NCBI GenBank assembly: GCA_029233925.1
Contig: JARGOX010000002.1
Coordinates: 360,326-424,325, forward strand
From: Rhizobiaceae bacterium
GTDB lineage: Bacteria; Pseudomonadota; Alphaproteobacteria; Rhizobiales; Rhizobiaceae
Length of the DNA stretch: 64,000 bases
Reading direction: 5' to 3'
Made by a program: the position numbers and the translations under genes. The notes beneath the pieces were generated by a model that did not search any database, was not told the DNA's origin, and saw nothing but the letters and a program-made list of their open reading frames with translations. Shown here in pieces: positions 7,085-14,997 of this stretch; the first letter of the stretch is position 1; each line of letters opens with the position of its first letter.

Positions 7085-9169
7085 TTACTTTACCGCCTCG
7101 CTCAAATGATCTTGCCGCGTGGCCGATCGGGTTCCGACATGCGTGCCGATCAGCAATTTAGCCACATCGCTCGCATCGCCGAACGTCAGACGGTGGACCG
7201 GCAGATTTTCCACCATCTTGCACAGGGCCTGGATCGACGCATCATCGTTGTTGACGAAACTGAGACAGTTTTCAAGCAGTTCTCCCAGGGCCTGCGCCGG
7301 AGAAAGCGGTGCAAGGCTTGCCGTGGCACCCGCCTGGAAATGCGGAAAAACAATCCTGGAGACCGATTGCGGGGCCACGGCCACGTTGGCGGGGTCAAGC
7401 GGCACGGCCTGCTTGGCAAGCGAACTGAGCTGATCGCGCGACAGGACTTTATGAGAGCCGGGCCGCACCTGGGGCGTGCCGGGAAAGGGAATTGCCGTTC
7501 CGGCCAGCGGATCGAGAGGAACGATATCATCGGACAGGAAGGCGCAGCCCTGCTGGCAAAGCTCGAGGACAAGCGTGCTTTTGCCGCGGCCCCAGGAACC
7601 AGGAAAGACGATGGCGCCATCGGGGGAAGACACACAACCGGCATGCAGCCATATCAGCTCGGGATGGCGATGGATGAAGAGCCTGACGACTTCCCGGTAG
7701 GACCTGCGCAGCAGACCGGCGCCCGTGGCGCTTTGCGCAATTTTCTTGCCGTCGACCAATAGAATCGGCTGTGCGCCAAATTCCTCGATACGCACTTCAC
7801 CGGCGGGAGGACCGGCGGGTGGTGAGCCGGATGGAAGGCCCATCAAGGAAAACAGCTTGCTGACTGACCTGGTGATGGCGGCGCTGTCACTGCTCGAGAC
7901 CACGGTGTCGTTCATGAAGGCAATCGTGTAACATCCGCCATCCGTTTTCTGCGGCGCATCGCTGTCATTGTCGCGCGGGCGCGAGACGATTTTTTCGCGG
8001 CCGCGCGCCCGCGCAACCATCGCCTTTTCATCCAGAAAGCTTTCAGGCCATTCACGCATCCAGGCGGAATTCAGTCTTTCATTGAAACGGTTCCACGAAT
8101 AGGGACCGTCTCGCTGCGCGACCATGATGCCTTTTTCCAGGGGAATCTCGTTGCCGATGGTGTGGCGTCCCCGTTCGATGATGTCATCGGGCGAGGGCAC
8201 TTCATTCCACAGAAACTTGAAAGGTTCCTCCTTGCCCAGATTGCCGCGCATGCGCTGTATGAGAGCGGTGAATGTGCTGGTCATGGTTCCGATGAAATCC
8301 TGCGACCGGGAAGCGACCAGTTGCGAGATATAGGCCAGGGCTATGCTGTCATGGGCAGGAAGATCGGCGAAGGCAGCGCCGAAATTCTCCAGAATATAAT
8401 GATCGAGAAAGACGTGATGCGGATAGGCCCTTCTGATTTCGTCAAAAAACGGATCTGCCGCCTCGTCGGTCAGGATCACCAGGCATTCATTCCTGGCAAA
8501 ATGGTGATCAAGAGCTTCGATGGCCTCGGCGGGCATGCGCTCCAGGGTTGTCACGCCAAATGTCTGTTTGAAATCACCACGGCGCATATGGACGGCGTTG
8601 AAGGAACCGAGACTTTCAGCGATGCGCGCTGCAAAAGCGGCATATTCGGGCTTTGGCCGCATGCGCCGCAAAGCATCATGGGCCTGCATTTGGGCAGATG
8701 CGTCGAGGTAGAAAAACGAAGAATAATAACAAAGCATATCGCTGCCGCCGCCAGAAAAGGACAGGACGGGAACGTGTTGAAGGTCATCACCCACAGTGAT
8801 GAACGACGAGCGCTGGCTGGCAAAGGAGCGGAAATCGTCGCTTTGGAGCGACAGGTTGTCGGGGAAATAGAAGACACTCTCAAAAGCCGGGTTTTCACAG
8901 ATTTCCTGCGGGACAAAGGCATGCGGATTCATGGATTCCAGGTCGAGCCACGGCACGCCCAGATCGATCAGGTCGGTGACCCGGCTGGGATAGGCGTTGG
9001 TGATGATGCCGTCATATTGAACGACATTTGCCTGAGGCGTCTTGTTGCCCTTCAAAATCAACAGCCTGTCGGTCAGAGCCGACAATACAACACCCAGTTC
9101 CAGGGACATGACAAGATTGCTGAGGCCTGCGGAACCGTTCTGATAGACCGTGTAAAGAATTGATTTCAT
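7085..9169 (-). CDS. Protein O-fucosyltransferase-like domain fused to an HprK-related P-loop kinase domain
   Basis: About 694 residues, a two-enzyme fusion. Residues 1-310 look like a GT-B fucosyltransferase of the POFUT/GT65-GT68 type: NGSAGLSNLVMSLELG near the N-terminus, the donor-binding AVHMRRGDF (residues 192-200), and the late DFIGTMTSTFTALI block. A linker of about 100 residues follows. Residues about 460-694 are an HPr kinase/phosphorylase-like domain: WLHAGCVSSPDGAIVFPGSW, Walker A GSWGRGKST (524-532) and an acidic pair in FLSDDIVPLD. HprK-related kinases of this type accompany PqqD proteins and PF14907 nucleotidyltransferases elsewhere. The ATG at 9169 is chosen because the residues before it in the longer frame are outside both domains and lie in the upstream gene. 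Confidence 0.78.
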   Translation of the reverse strand: MKSILYTVYQNGSAGLSNLVMSLELGVVLSALTDRLLILKGNKTPQANVVQYDGIITNAYPSRVTDLIDLGVPWLDLESMNPHAFVPQEICENPAFESVFYFPDNLSLQSDDFRSFASQRSSFITVGDDLQHVPVLSFSGGGSDMLCYYSSFFYLDASAQMQAHDALRRMRPKPEYAAFAARIAESLGSFNAVHMRRGDFKQTFGVTTLERMPAEAIEALDHHFARNECLVILTDEAADPFFDEIRRAYPHHVFLDHYILENFGAAFADLPAHDSIALAYISQLVASRSQDFIGTMTSTFTALIQRMRGNLGKEEPFKFLWNEVPSPDDIIERGRHTIGNEIPLEKGIMVAQRDGPYSWNRFNERLNSAWMREWPESFLDEKAMVARARGREKIVSRPRDNDSDAPQKTDGGCYTIAFMNDTVVSSSDSAAITRSVSKLFSLMGLPSGSPPAGPPAGEVRIEEFGAQPILLVDGKKIAQSATGAGLLRRSYREVVRLFIHRHPELIWLHAGCVSSPDGAIVFPGSWGRGKSTLVLELCQQGCAFLSDDIVPLDPLAGTAIPFPGTPQVRPGSHKVLSRDQLSSLAKQAVPLDPANVAVAPQSVSRIVFPHFQAGATASLAPLSPAQALGELLENCLSFVNNDDASIQALCKMVENLPVHRLTFGDASDVAKLLIGTHVGTRSATRQDHLSEAVK

Positions 9170-9194
9170 GCTGCCTGAAACGCCACTGAACCAA

Positions 9195-9806
9195 TCATTC
9201 TTGCGGGTCCTGCGCGTCCAGGCGCCAGTCGAGCGGCGTGTAATGCGCGAAAATATTGGCGTAATATTCACCCGGCAGCGCATAGGGACGACCGTGCATC
9301 AATCGCGCGCCTTCAAAGAAGACCATTTCTCCAGGTTCAATCGATATCTCATGGGCTTGCCCATTGAGATCCTCAATGTAGAGAGGCCAGGGGCCGCTCA
9401 GCCTATGGTCGATGCAGATCGTCGAACTCACGGCATGCGAAAGCGCGATATCGACATGGTTGTAGAGATAGCTGCCGGGCTGGTAGACCCGGATCCCGTA
9501 GCAGGCCGCCTTCTTCAATGAAAGGCCGCTCCATTCCTCATGGGCCTGATGGAGGTCATCCAGCAGCCGAAGATTAAAGGCATCGTCCTGATAGACCAGC
9601 GAGGGATAGGCCCGGCTGTTCTCTGTCTTGATATAGCCGTCGGTCGGTTCCGAACTGAACTTCTGGACATTGGCCAGGAAATGATCGAGCAGGCGCACAT
9701 GGAGGACGGGATCCATGGTTTTCTTGACGAACCCCAAGCCAAGCGAGGGAACCTTTTTGTTGTCTTTCCTCAGGCGTTCCAAAAGGTGCGGAGGCGTTTC
9801 ATGCAT
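9195..9806 (-). CDS. Fe(II)/2-oxoglutarate-dependent oxygenase, prolyl hydroxylase-like (short form)
   Basis: About 203 residues. The iron-binding triad is visible as H117-V-D119 in YLYNHVDIA and H171 in ARLMHGRPY. The blocks ACYGIRVYQPGSYL, SSTICIDH, GPWPLYIED and EPGEMVFFEGARLMHGR match small prolyl-hydroxylase-like oxygenases; the glycine-rich turn before the distal His is complete. It differs in size and motif spacing from the other oxygenase of the cluster, so the two probably act on different positions. The ATG at 9806 overlaps the end of the PqqD-glycosyltransferase gene by 8 bases (GATGCATGA) with an AGGAC ribosome site before it; an ATG at 9854 is possible but has no clear ribosome site. 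Cytoplasmic. Confidence 0.83.
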   Translation of the reverse strand: MHETPPHLLERLRKDNKKVPSLGLGFVKKTMDPVLHVRLLDHFLANVQKFSSEPTDGYIKTENSRAYPSLVYQDDAFNLRLLDDLHQAHEEWSGLSLKKAACYGIRVYQPGSYLYNHVDIALSHAVSSTICIDHRLSGPWPLYIEDLNGQAHEISIEPGEMVFFEGARLMHGRPYALPGEYYANIFAHYTPLDWRLDAQDPQE

Positions 9807-11082
9807 CAAGCCGGTCCTGTGCGGCCTTGGCGAGTTGGAAGAAATATCGTTCATGGTCTGTTTTCGCTTGTCCCGTGAAGAGTGTCAGATCGGAGCGCAG
9901 GAAATTTTCGTTGTGATAGGCCTGTTTGTGCCACTTTGAACCATGGAACGCGGCCTGCCCAAAGTCCGCAGGGTCACAATAGTAATGATAAAGCGTACCG
10001 AACGGAATCGATTTCTCGGTGCAATCCGATACCAGGAATTCCTTGTTCTCAAGCAGGTCATAGGAAATGCAATTGGCTGTCATGGCAAGGGCAAAACAGG
10101 GCATTTCCGCAATCCAGGCAATTTCGACACCCGCAGCCCGGCCAAGAAGAAAAAGCGCATGGGCGAACCGGAAGCAATCGGCGATGAATTTCTTGTTTTT
10201 TGCGACTTCGCCGGTGACAAATATGTTGACGCCTCCGGGCTGGAATTCCTGTTTGCAACCCAGTGCATCCAGCAATTTGCGAAGGTCCACCCCATTGCCC
10301 TTGTTTTCATCAACCGTCGCGAAAAAAACATCCTTCTCTATATGCCAGTTCTTGGGCATGGCGCACCCTGCGGGCACGATGTCCAGATTAAGGTCTCCAT
10401 AAAGAAAAATGTCCGTGTCCAGCAGACAGATCATCTCCGAATTGCCGACCTTTTCGGCAGCAGCGGACAGCGCCTCCACCCTGTTGAGTGCGGCATGTGT
10501 TTCACCGCCATTATGACCAACATCGATCAGATGGGTATTGGCATGGTTGGTTGCGAAGGTGAAATCCGTATCATAGCGGTCGAGTACAAGAGCCAGTTCA
10601 GCCGAGAGCGGCTGATGATTGTTGCAGACCACGACGAAGGTCTTCCAACCGGGCGGCAATTTGCCCCTGAGTGATTCCAGGAAGATCGCTGTCTGCCAGT
10701 GGAAATAGGCCTTGTCTTCGATTCCGACGACGAAGGTCATTGCCGGGCTGTTCGCCAGCGTTTTGGACAATCCGTCGACAAATCCCTGCCGTGACAATTC
10801 GGCGAGCGCCTGGCCAACCTGGCTCTCCAACAGGTTCCGGTCAACGCCATGGCGGTCCGCGAGAAGTGCGGCTATGTCTGCTGTGGAGCGAGTGCCGTCG
10901 CAAAGCTCCCAGATGGCGCGGCCGGATGAATTGAGGGTCAGGGCCTGATTGCGCCCCTCATTGTCAGAGTCATCGCCCTGTCGGTATGGCGCAACAAGTA
11001 CAATCTCATCGCAGACGGAAAATTGACGGACATCCGGCAATTGGCGGGGGCAACAGGCATCTGGATCAACTGTGTCTGTCAA
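9799..11082 (-). CDS. PqqD-like domain fused to a glycosyltransferase
   Basis: About 427 residues. Residues about 20-105 are a PqqD-like peptide-chaperone domain (TLNSSGRAIWELCDG, then ALAELSRQGFVDG), nearly the same in its core as the C-terminal domain of the 3919-5064 protein. Residues about 113-400 are a GT-A type glycosyltransferase with a DTD motif (CLLDTDIFLYGD, residues 222-224) and a WQ-x-x-[IL]-[FL] segment (YFHWQTAIFLESL) shared with the HPAT-like enzyme of the cluster. The first usable start is a TTG, 12 bases after the precursor stop; no ATG occurs until residue 115, so this non-standard start seems real. It is the first enzyme gene after the precursor, fitting a leader-recognition role. 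Confidence 0.8.
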   Translation of the reverse strand: MTDTVDPDACCPRQLPDVRQFSVCDEIVLVAPYRQGDDSDNEGRNQALTLNSSGRAIWELCDGTRSTADIAALLADRHGVDRNLLESQVGQALAELSRQGFVDGLSKTLANSPAMTFVVGIEDKAYFHWQTAIFLESLRGKLPPGWKTFVVVCNNHQPLSAELALVLDRYDTDFTFATNHANTHLIDVGHNGGETHAALNRVEALSAAAEKVGNSEMICLLDTDIFLYGDLNLDIVPAGCAMPKNWHIEKDVFFATVDENKGNGVDLRKLLDALGCKQEFQPGGVNIFVTGEVAKNKKFIADCFRFAHALFLLGRAAGVEIAWIAEMPCFALAMTANCISYDLLENKEFLVSDCTEKSIPFGTLYHYYCDPADFGQAAFHGSKWHKQAYHNENFLRSDLTLFTGQAKTDHERYFFQLAKAAQDRLDA

Positions 11083-11094
11083 TCGGTCCAGCCA

Positions 11095-11400
11095 TCAACC
11101 CGGCGTCGTGGGCATCGGCAGGGGTGTCGGAATCCCTGTGGGCGACGGGGTGCTGACGGGACTCACCGCACTTGCCGCAAAAACCGCATTGGGTAGATTG
11201 ACGGACATGATCACCGGCGCAGCCCAGGCAGCCTGAAGAACGCCGCGCCTGGTGCTGGTGCCCTCATTTTGCTCTGCGGCATCGGCGGCCTGTTCCAGGT
11301 CCTCGACCTGCGTCCGCAGGGCCTCCAGTTCCGTCTGCTTCGCTTCGAGCTGCGCCCTGGCATCGCTCACCGATTTTCCAGGTTCATTTTTCTTGGCCAC
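11095..11400 (-). CDS. Candidate precursor: small Tat-type protein with Pro/Ser/Thr-rich C-terminal tail
   Basis: A 101-residue protein (107 if read from the ATG at 11418). Residues about 10-45 are a charged, heptad-like coiled coil. Residues 48-76 form a twin-arginine-like signal, TSTRRGVLQAAWAAPVIMSV, ending in an Ala-rich cleavage-like site (NAVFAA). The last 25 residues contain 8 Pro, 4 Ser and 5 Thr, with a P-x-P-x-P-x-P run (IPTPLPMP), unlike any neighbour. The GTG at 11400 is favoured because AAAGGTGAT sits just upstream. It is first in an operon with two prolyl-hydroxylase-like and four glycosyltransferase-like domains and two PqqD domains, so it is read as the substrate: the N-terminal half as leader, the tail as the hydroxylated and glycosylated core. 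All of this is inference from layout. Confidence 0.75.
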   Translation of the reverse strand: MAKKNEPGKSVSDARAQLEAKQTELEALRTQVEDLEQAADAAEQNEGTSTRRGVLQAAWAAPVIMSVNLPNAVFAASAVSPVSTPSPTGIPTPLPMPTTPG

Positions 11401-11427
11401 TAGATCACCTTTCCTCATTTCAGTTTT

Positions 11428-11438
11428 GCATCAGATGC
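11428..11438. promoter_or_regulatory. Short palindrome in the leader of the precursor gene
   Basis: GCATC-A-GATGC, a perfect 5+1+5 palindrome, lies ten bases upstream of the ATG at 11418, in front of the precursor operon. It may be an operator half or a small hairpin. No clear -35/-10 pair is seen in 11439-11540. Confidence 0.2.
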
Positions 11439-11542
11439 CACTTGCAAGCAGTACACCGGAGCAAAATCTCAAGTTAAACTACAATGACTTTTAAAAGAAT
11501 GCACGGGAAAATTGCCTGGCAGGCTGTAAGGTTTCCATAGCG

Positions 11543-11953
11543 ATGGTGGCCTGCGCATGGGAAGGCAGCCAAAACGACGATTTCTGGTGCTTGAATCTGG
11601 CGCAAAGCATGGAGACCTCGGACGGCGTTACCTTTGTTCCGGCCCTTTGCCGGCCTGCAGCACCCCATTGGAACGAACAGTCAACCGGTACAGTCGCCAG
11701 CAAGCCCCATGGAAGCGCCTCCTCCAACAGCTTTCTGATGCAATTGCAGGCCGATCTGCTGGGGTGCCCGGTGGAACGCGCCATGATCGAGGAAATCGGC
11801 GCGCTGGGCGCTGCAGCCATGGCCTTTGGCGCGCTGGGCGTTGAATGGAGCGCAGACACCGGCAGCGAGCGGTTTGACCCCGTCATGTCGTCAGAGACTG
11901 CGGACACTTTGCGCAGCACCTGGCGTGCGGCCATCGCGCGCGCCTGTAGCTAA
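11543..11953 (+). pseudogene. Remnant of an FGGY carbohydrate kinase (glycerol kinase-like C-terminus)
   Basis: The frame keeps two separate pieces of an FGGY kinase. First comes LAQSMETSDGVTFVPAL followed by APHWNEQSTGTV, which matches the glycerol kinase region ending G-A-P-x-W-x(n)-RGT. Then, after only a few residues, comes SNSFLMQLQADLLGCPVERA followed by EEIGALGAAAMAFGALGVEW, which matches the nucleotide-binding C-terminus. In intact kinases roughly 60 residues separate these blocks, so an internal in-frame deletion has occurred, and the N-terminal two thirds are absent. No start site is convincing. It lies on the opposite strand to its neighbours on both sides. Confidence 0.7.
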
Positions 11954-11969
11954 ATCAGTGCTGTTCTGG

Positions 11970-12914
11970 CTAGCTGGCGTCATGCGCCGCGACCTTTTCA
12001 CGATAAAACTCTGTGCCGTTCTTGATGTGGGCGATGATATCATCCATCGCCCAGAATTTTTCCCGGACATCAAAATCATGCACGCGGGAGACCTCCGTCG
12101 AAAACACACCGAGGTTCTTGTGGTAGACCTTGGCAAGTGTCGGATAGCCCATGGGCTCGGCATTGGCCACCAGGGCGAGAAATGTAACGAGTTCGCGCAG
12201 CAGCGGCGTGTCATCATGCCTATGGTCATACATCCAGGCATAAAGATCCGGATGGAAGTTGGTAAAGACCCCGGAAAATCCTTTGGATCCGACCTTCATG
12301 GCCGCATGGGCAATCGCAGCATTGGCGTTGACAATGGCCAGTGGCGAATCTGCCACTAGTTTGACACGCCGCTTCACCGTTTCAAAATCGCAGGATACGT
12401 CCTTGAGCACGACAAAACGGCCGGTGTCGCGGCAGATCTTCAATTCATCATCGCTCAGCAGCCGGCGGTATGGCGCGGGACATTCATACATTCCCAGCGG
12501 AATGTCAGAGGGGATGCGCCGCAGTATCTCGGCCAGGGCGTGGCGAAAGCTTTCCGTACCGGCGTTGTTCGGGTCCAGCCGGTTGCTGACCAGAACCAGC
12601 GCATCGGCGCCCGTGTTTGCCATGAGCGAGAGCTCTTCGACCTGATCGTCGATTGTTTCGGAAATATGGCCTGAGGCAATCACCGGCATCCGTGCGCCAA
12701 TCTGCGCGCAGACAGCGCGCGACAGGGCACAACGTTCTTCCAGTGTCAGAAACTGCATTTCGCTGGATTGGCAAACCGCAAACAATGCGTCTGCATCGTG
12801 CCTGACATACCAGTCGATCAGGCGCTCCAGCGCGGCAAAATCAATCTTCCCTGATTGGGTAAATGGTGTCAGCATGACCGGAACGATTCCGGAAACGAGA
12901 TGGGCCATGGCCAC
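11970..12914 (-). CDS. Dihydrodipicolinate synthase (DapA)/N-acetylneuraminate lyase family protein
   Basis: A 314-residue TIM-barrel aldolase/lyase of the class I Schiff-base family. The Lys that forms the Schiff base is in RFVVLKDVSCD, and the conserved Tyr is in PLGMYECPAP. The opening GIVPVMLTPF and the LIDWYVRHDADALF segment are typical. The Gly-x-x-Gly-[ED] of true DapA in the second strand is replaced by FAVCQSSEM, so it is probably not the lysine-pathway enzyme but a catabolic member acting on a 2-keto sugar acid or similar compound. It is divergent from the beta-propeller/AroE pair across a 97-base gap that holds an operator-like palindrome. Confidence 0.8.
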   Translation of the reverse strand: MAMAHLVSGIVPVMLTPFTQSGKIDFAALERLIDWYVRHDADALFAVCQSSEMQFLTLEERCALSRAVCAQIGARMPVIASGHISETIDDQVEELSLMANTGADALVLVSNRLDPNNAGTESFRHALAEILRRIPSDIPLGMYECPAPYRRLLSDDELKICRDTGRFVVLKDVSCDFETVKRRVKLVADSPLAIVNANAAIAHAAMKVGSKGFSGVFTNFHPDLYAWMYDHRHDDTPLLRELVTFLALVANAEPMGYPTLAKVYHKNLGVFSTEVSRVHDFDVREKFWAMDDIIAHIKNGTEFYREKVAAHDAS

Positions 12915-12975
12915 GCTCCTGTTTTGGTTTCAACTGCTATAGCCAATTCCCCATTGTTCCGCAAATCAAAATGGT

Positions 12976-12989
12976 GTTCTATATGGAAC
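12976..12989. promoter_or_regulatory. Operator-like palindrome between the DapA-like gene and the propeller/AroE operon
   Basis: GTTCTATATGGAAC pairs at 6 of 7 positions. A related TTCC-N5-GGAA palindrome stands before the IclR gene at 22.8 kb, so this may be an IclR-family site controlling the divergent genes. Inference from two sites only. Confidence 0.35.
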
Positions 12990-13011
12990 GATTTTTGAAT
13001 GAGGAATGATT

Positions 13012-14997
13012 GTGACTGTCAAGCGATGGGAAGACGATGCAACTGTCTGGAGCGGGCCGTTCTACGGCGATCAGGCGCTGAAATATGATGGGTCGGTGAA
13101 GACCGGCTTTGCCTCCGGGCGCATCATCACCTGCGTGGACGTGGTCGACTGGGATGGTGACGGTGGACGGGACCTCATCATATCCAGCTGGGACCCCTGC
13201 TATGACGGCCGGGTCTACCTGCGTCAGGAGATCGGGAAAAACGCCGACAATACACCGCTTCTTGGCCCCGAGACATTGGTCGAGGGCGTACGCGGCTATG
13301 TCACCGCGGTGCCGGACGGGGATCGGTTTCATCTGGTTTCCGCCTCGCGCATGCGCGCCCAGATCTATCTCTATCCGAACATCGGTGCGCCCGGTGCGCC
13401 GCGTTTCGGCCCGCCTGTCATCCTTGAACTGGATGCGGACTGGCAGCGCAACTCCGAATATTTCCATATGGTTCGCTTTGTCGACATCGACGGTGACGGC
13501 GAACTGGAACTGGTCGTGGGTACCGATTCCTGGGACGATTACTGGCCCAACGGGCTGGAATGGAACGATGAGGGCTACAGGGCCTATGACGCCGCCGGGC
13601 GCTGGCTCGGTGGACCTCTGCGCGGCTATCTCTATGCCTTCAAGAACAGCGGAACCCTGGCAAAGCCCGATCTGGCCAAGGGACGCCTGGTCATGGCCGG
13701 TGAAAACCCGCTGGAGGTCTATGGCCAGCTCGCCCCGGCCTTTGGCGACTTTGACAGGAGCGGCGCGCTGGATGTGGTCGCGGGCGAATTCTGGAACATC
13801 CTGATGATCGCCCGGGGAAACGGTGATGGAGACTTCGCTGCCCTTGATGTGTTGCGCGATGGCGATGATGCACCGCTGGAGCTGGACCATTGCATCCATC
13901 TGCCCTGCGTTGTCGACTGGGACGGCGATGGCAATCTCGACATTCTGGTTGGCGCCGAGGATGGCTACATCAACTATATCCGCAACAGCGGACAATTGGT
14001 TGATGGCCTGCCGCGCTTTGAGAAGATGGGCCGCGTGACGACCCAGGCTCCGATTGTCCATGCCAGTGTTCTGCCCTCGCCGGCAGCCCATGATTTCAAT
14101 GGCAATGGACGTGCCGACCTTGTCGTTGGCAATTGCACCGGTGAATTGCTGTTTTATCCCGTTATGGGTCCTGCGACAGAGCCAACACTGGGCCTGGAAA
14201 GCAAGTTGACAGCCGATGGCCAGGAAATCCTCGTCAGCGCCGGCCTTCACGGCTCGATCCAGGGACCGTCGGAAAAAATGTTCGGCTATACCTGCCCGAC
14301 GGTCGCCGATTGGGATGGCGACGGGCTTGCCGATGTGCTGATGAGTGACGTGCTGGGCCGCCACATGTTCTACCGCAATCTGGGCGATCACTATCCGCCC
14401 CGCTTTGCCGCGCCGCAGGCCCTTTGTTTTGAAGGCAAGCCGCTGAAGACCGTCTGGCGCGTTCGCCCCGCCGTTGTCGACTGGCTGGGTGACGGCGCCC
14501 TGCACTATGTCGCTCTGGATGAAGAGGGGCGGCTGTCGGACTACCGGCGTGCGGGGAATACCGAGCTCACGGACAAGCGATTTCTGACGTGGGAGAACGC
14601 CACGCCGGTCACCTTTACCCAGGACGTCGGGGGCGGACGCGGGCGCGTCAAATTGTGCATCTGCGACTGGACCGGCAGTGGACGCTATGACCTGATTGTC
14701 GGCACCCATGCGCGCGCCAGCCTGCCGCCGGGTCCAAACGGCGCGCCGCGCAACACCACCGGGCAGGGCGGCATCTTCTACATCAAAAACATCGGCAGCA
14801 ACGCCGATCCCGTCTTTGCCGACCCGGTGGCGATGAAATATCACGGTGAGGTGATCGCCATGGGCATGCATGTCGCCTCGCCCGAGGCGGTGGATTGGAC
14901 CGGCAACGGGCAATTGGGCCTGATCGTTGGCATCGAAGACGGCAGCATTGTCTGGCTTGATCGCAAGGATCTGACCTGGAGCGCGCCGGATGCATGA
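13012..14997 (+). CDS. VCBS/FG-GAP repeat beta-propeller protein
   Basis: About 660 residues made of at least nine repeats around a D-x-D-x-D-G calcium-binding core: VDWDGDGGRDLII, VDIDGDGELELVV, GDFDRSGALDVVA, VDWDGDGNLDILV, HDFNGNGRADLVV, ADWDGDGLADVLM and three weaker ones (VDWLGDG, CDWTGSG, VDWTGNG). This predicts a seven- or eight-bladed propeller of the VCBS/integrin-like type. Most relatives are secreted, but no signal peptide or membrane segment is present here. The GTG at 13012 is preferred over the ATG at 13006 because GAGGA directly abuts the ATG but stands 6 bases before the GTG. It overlaps the next gene by 8 bases (GATGCATGA), so the two are translationally coupled. Confidence 0.82.
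   Translation: MTVKRWEDDATVWSGPFYGDQALKYDGSVKTGFASGRIITCVDVVDWDGDGGRDLIISSWDPCYDGRVYLRQEIGKNADNTPLLGPETLVEGVRGYVTAVPDGDRFHLVSASRMRAQIYLYPNIGAPGAPRFGPPVILELDADWQRNSEYFHMVRFVDIDGDGELELVVGTDSWDDYWPNGLEWNDEGYRAYDAAGRWLGGPLRGYLYAFKNSGTLAKPDLAKGRLVMAGENPLEVYGQLAPAFGDFDRSGALDVVAGEFWNILMIARGNGDGDFAALDVLRDGDDAPLELDHCIHLPCVVDWDGDGNLDILVGAEDGYINYIRNSGQLVDGLPRFEKMGRVTTQAPIVHASVLPSPAAHDFNGNGRADLVVGNCTGELLFYPVMGPATEPTLGLESKLTADGQEILVSAGLHGSIQGPSEKMFGYTCPTVADWDGDGLADVLMSDVLGRHMFYRNLGDHYPPRFAAPQALCFEGKPLKTVWRVRPAVVDWLGDGALHYVALDEEGRLSDYRRAGNTELTDKRFLTWENATPVTFTQDVGGGRGRVKLCICDWTGSGRYDLIVGTHARASLPPGPNGAPRNTTGQGGIFYIKNIGSNADPVFADPVAMKYHGEVIAMGMHVASPEAVDWTGNGQLGLIVGIEDGSIVWLDRKDLTWSAPDA

Noticed and set aside
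8162..9163. A 333-codon open frame on the plus strand
   Set aside because: Antisense to the O-fucosyltransferase-like part of the fusion protein.
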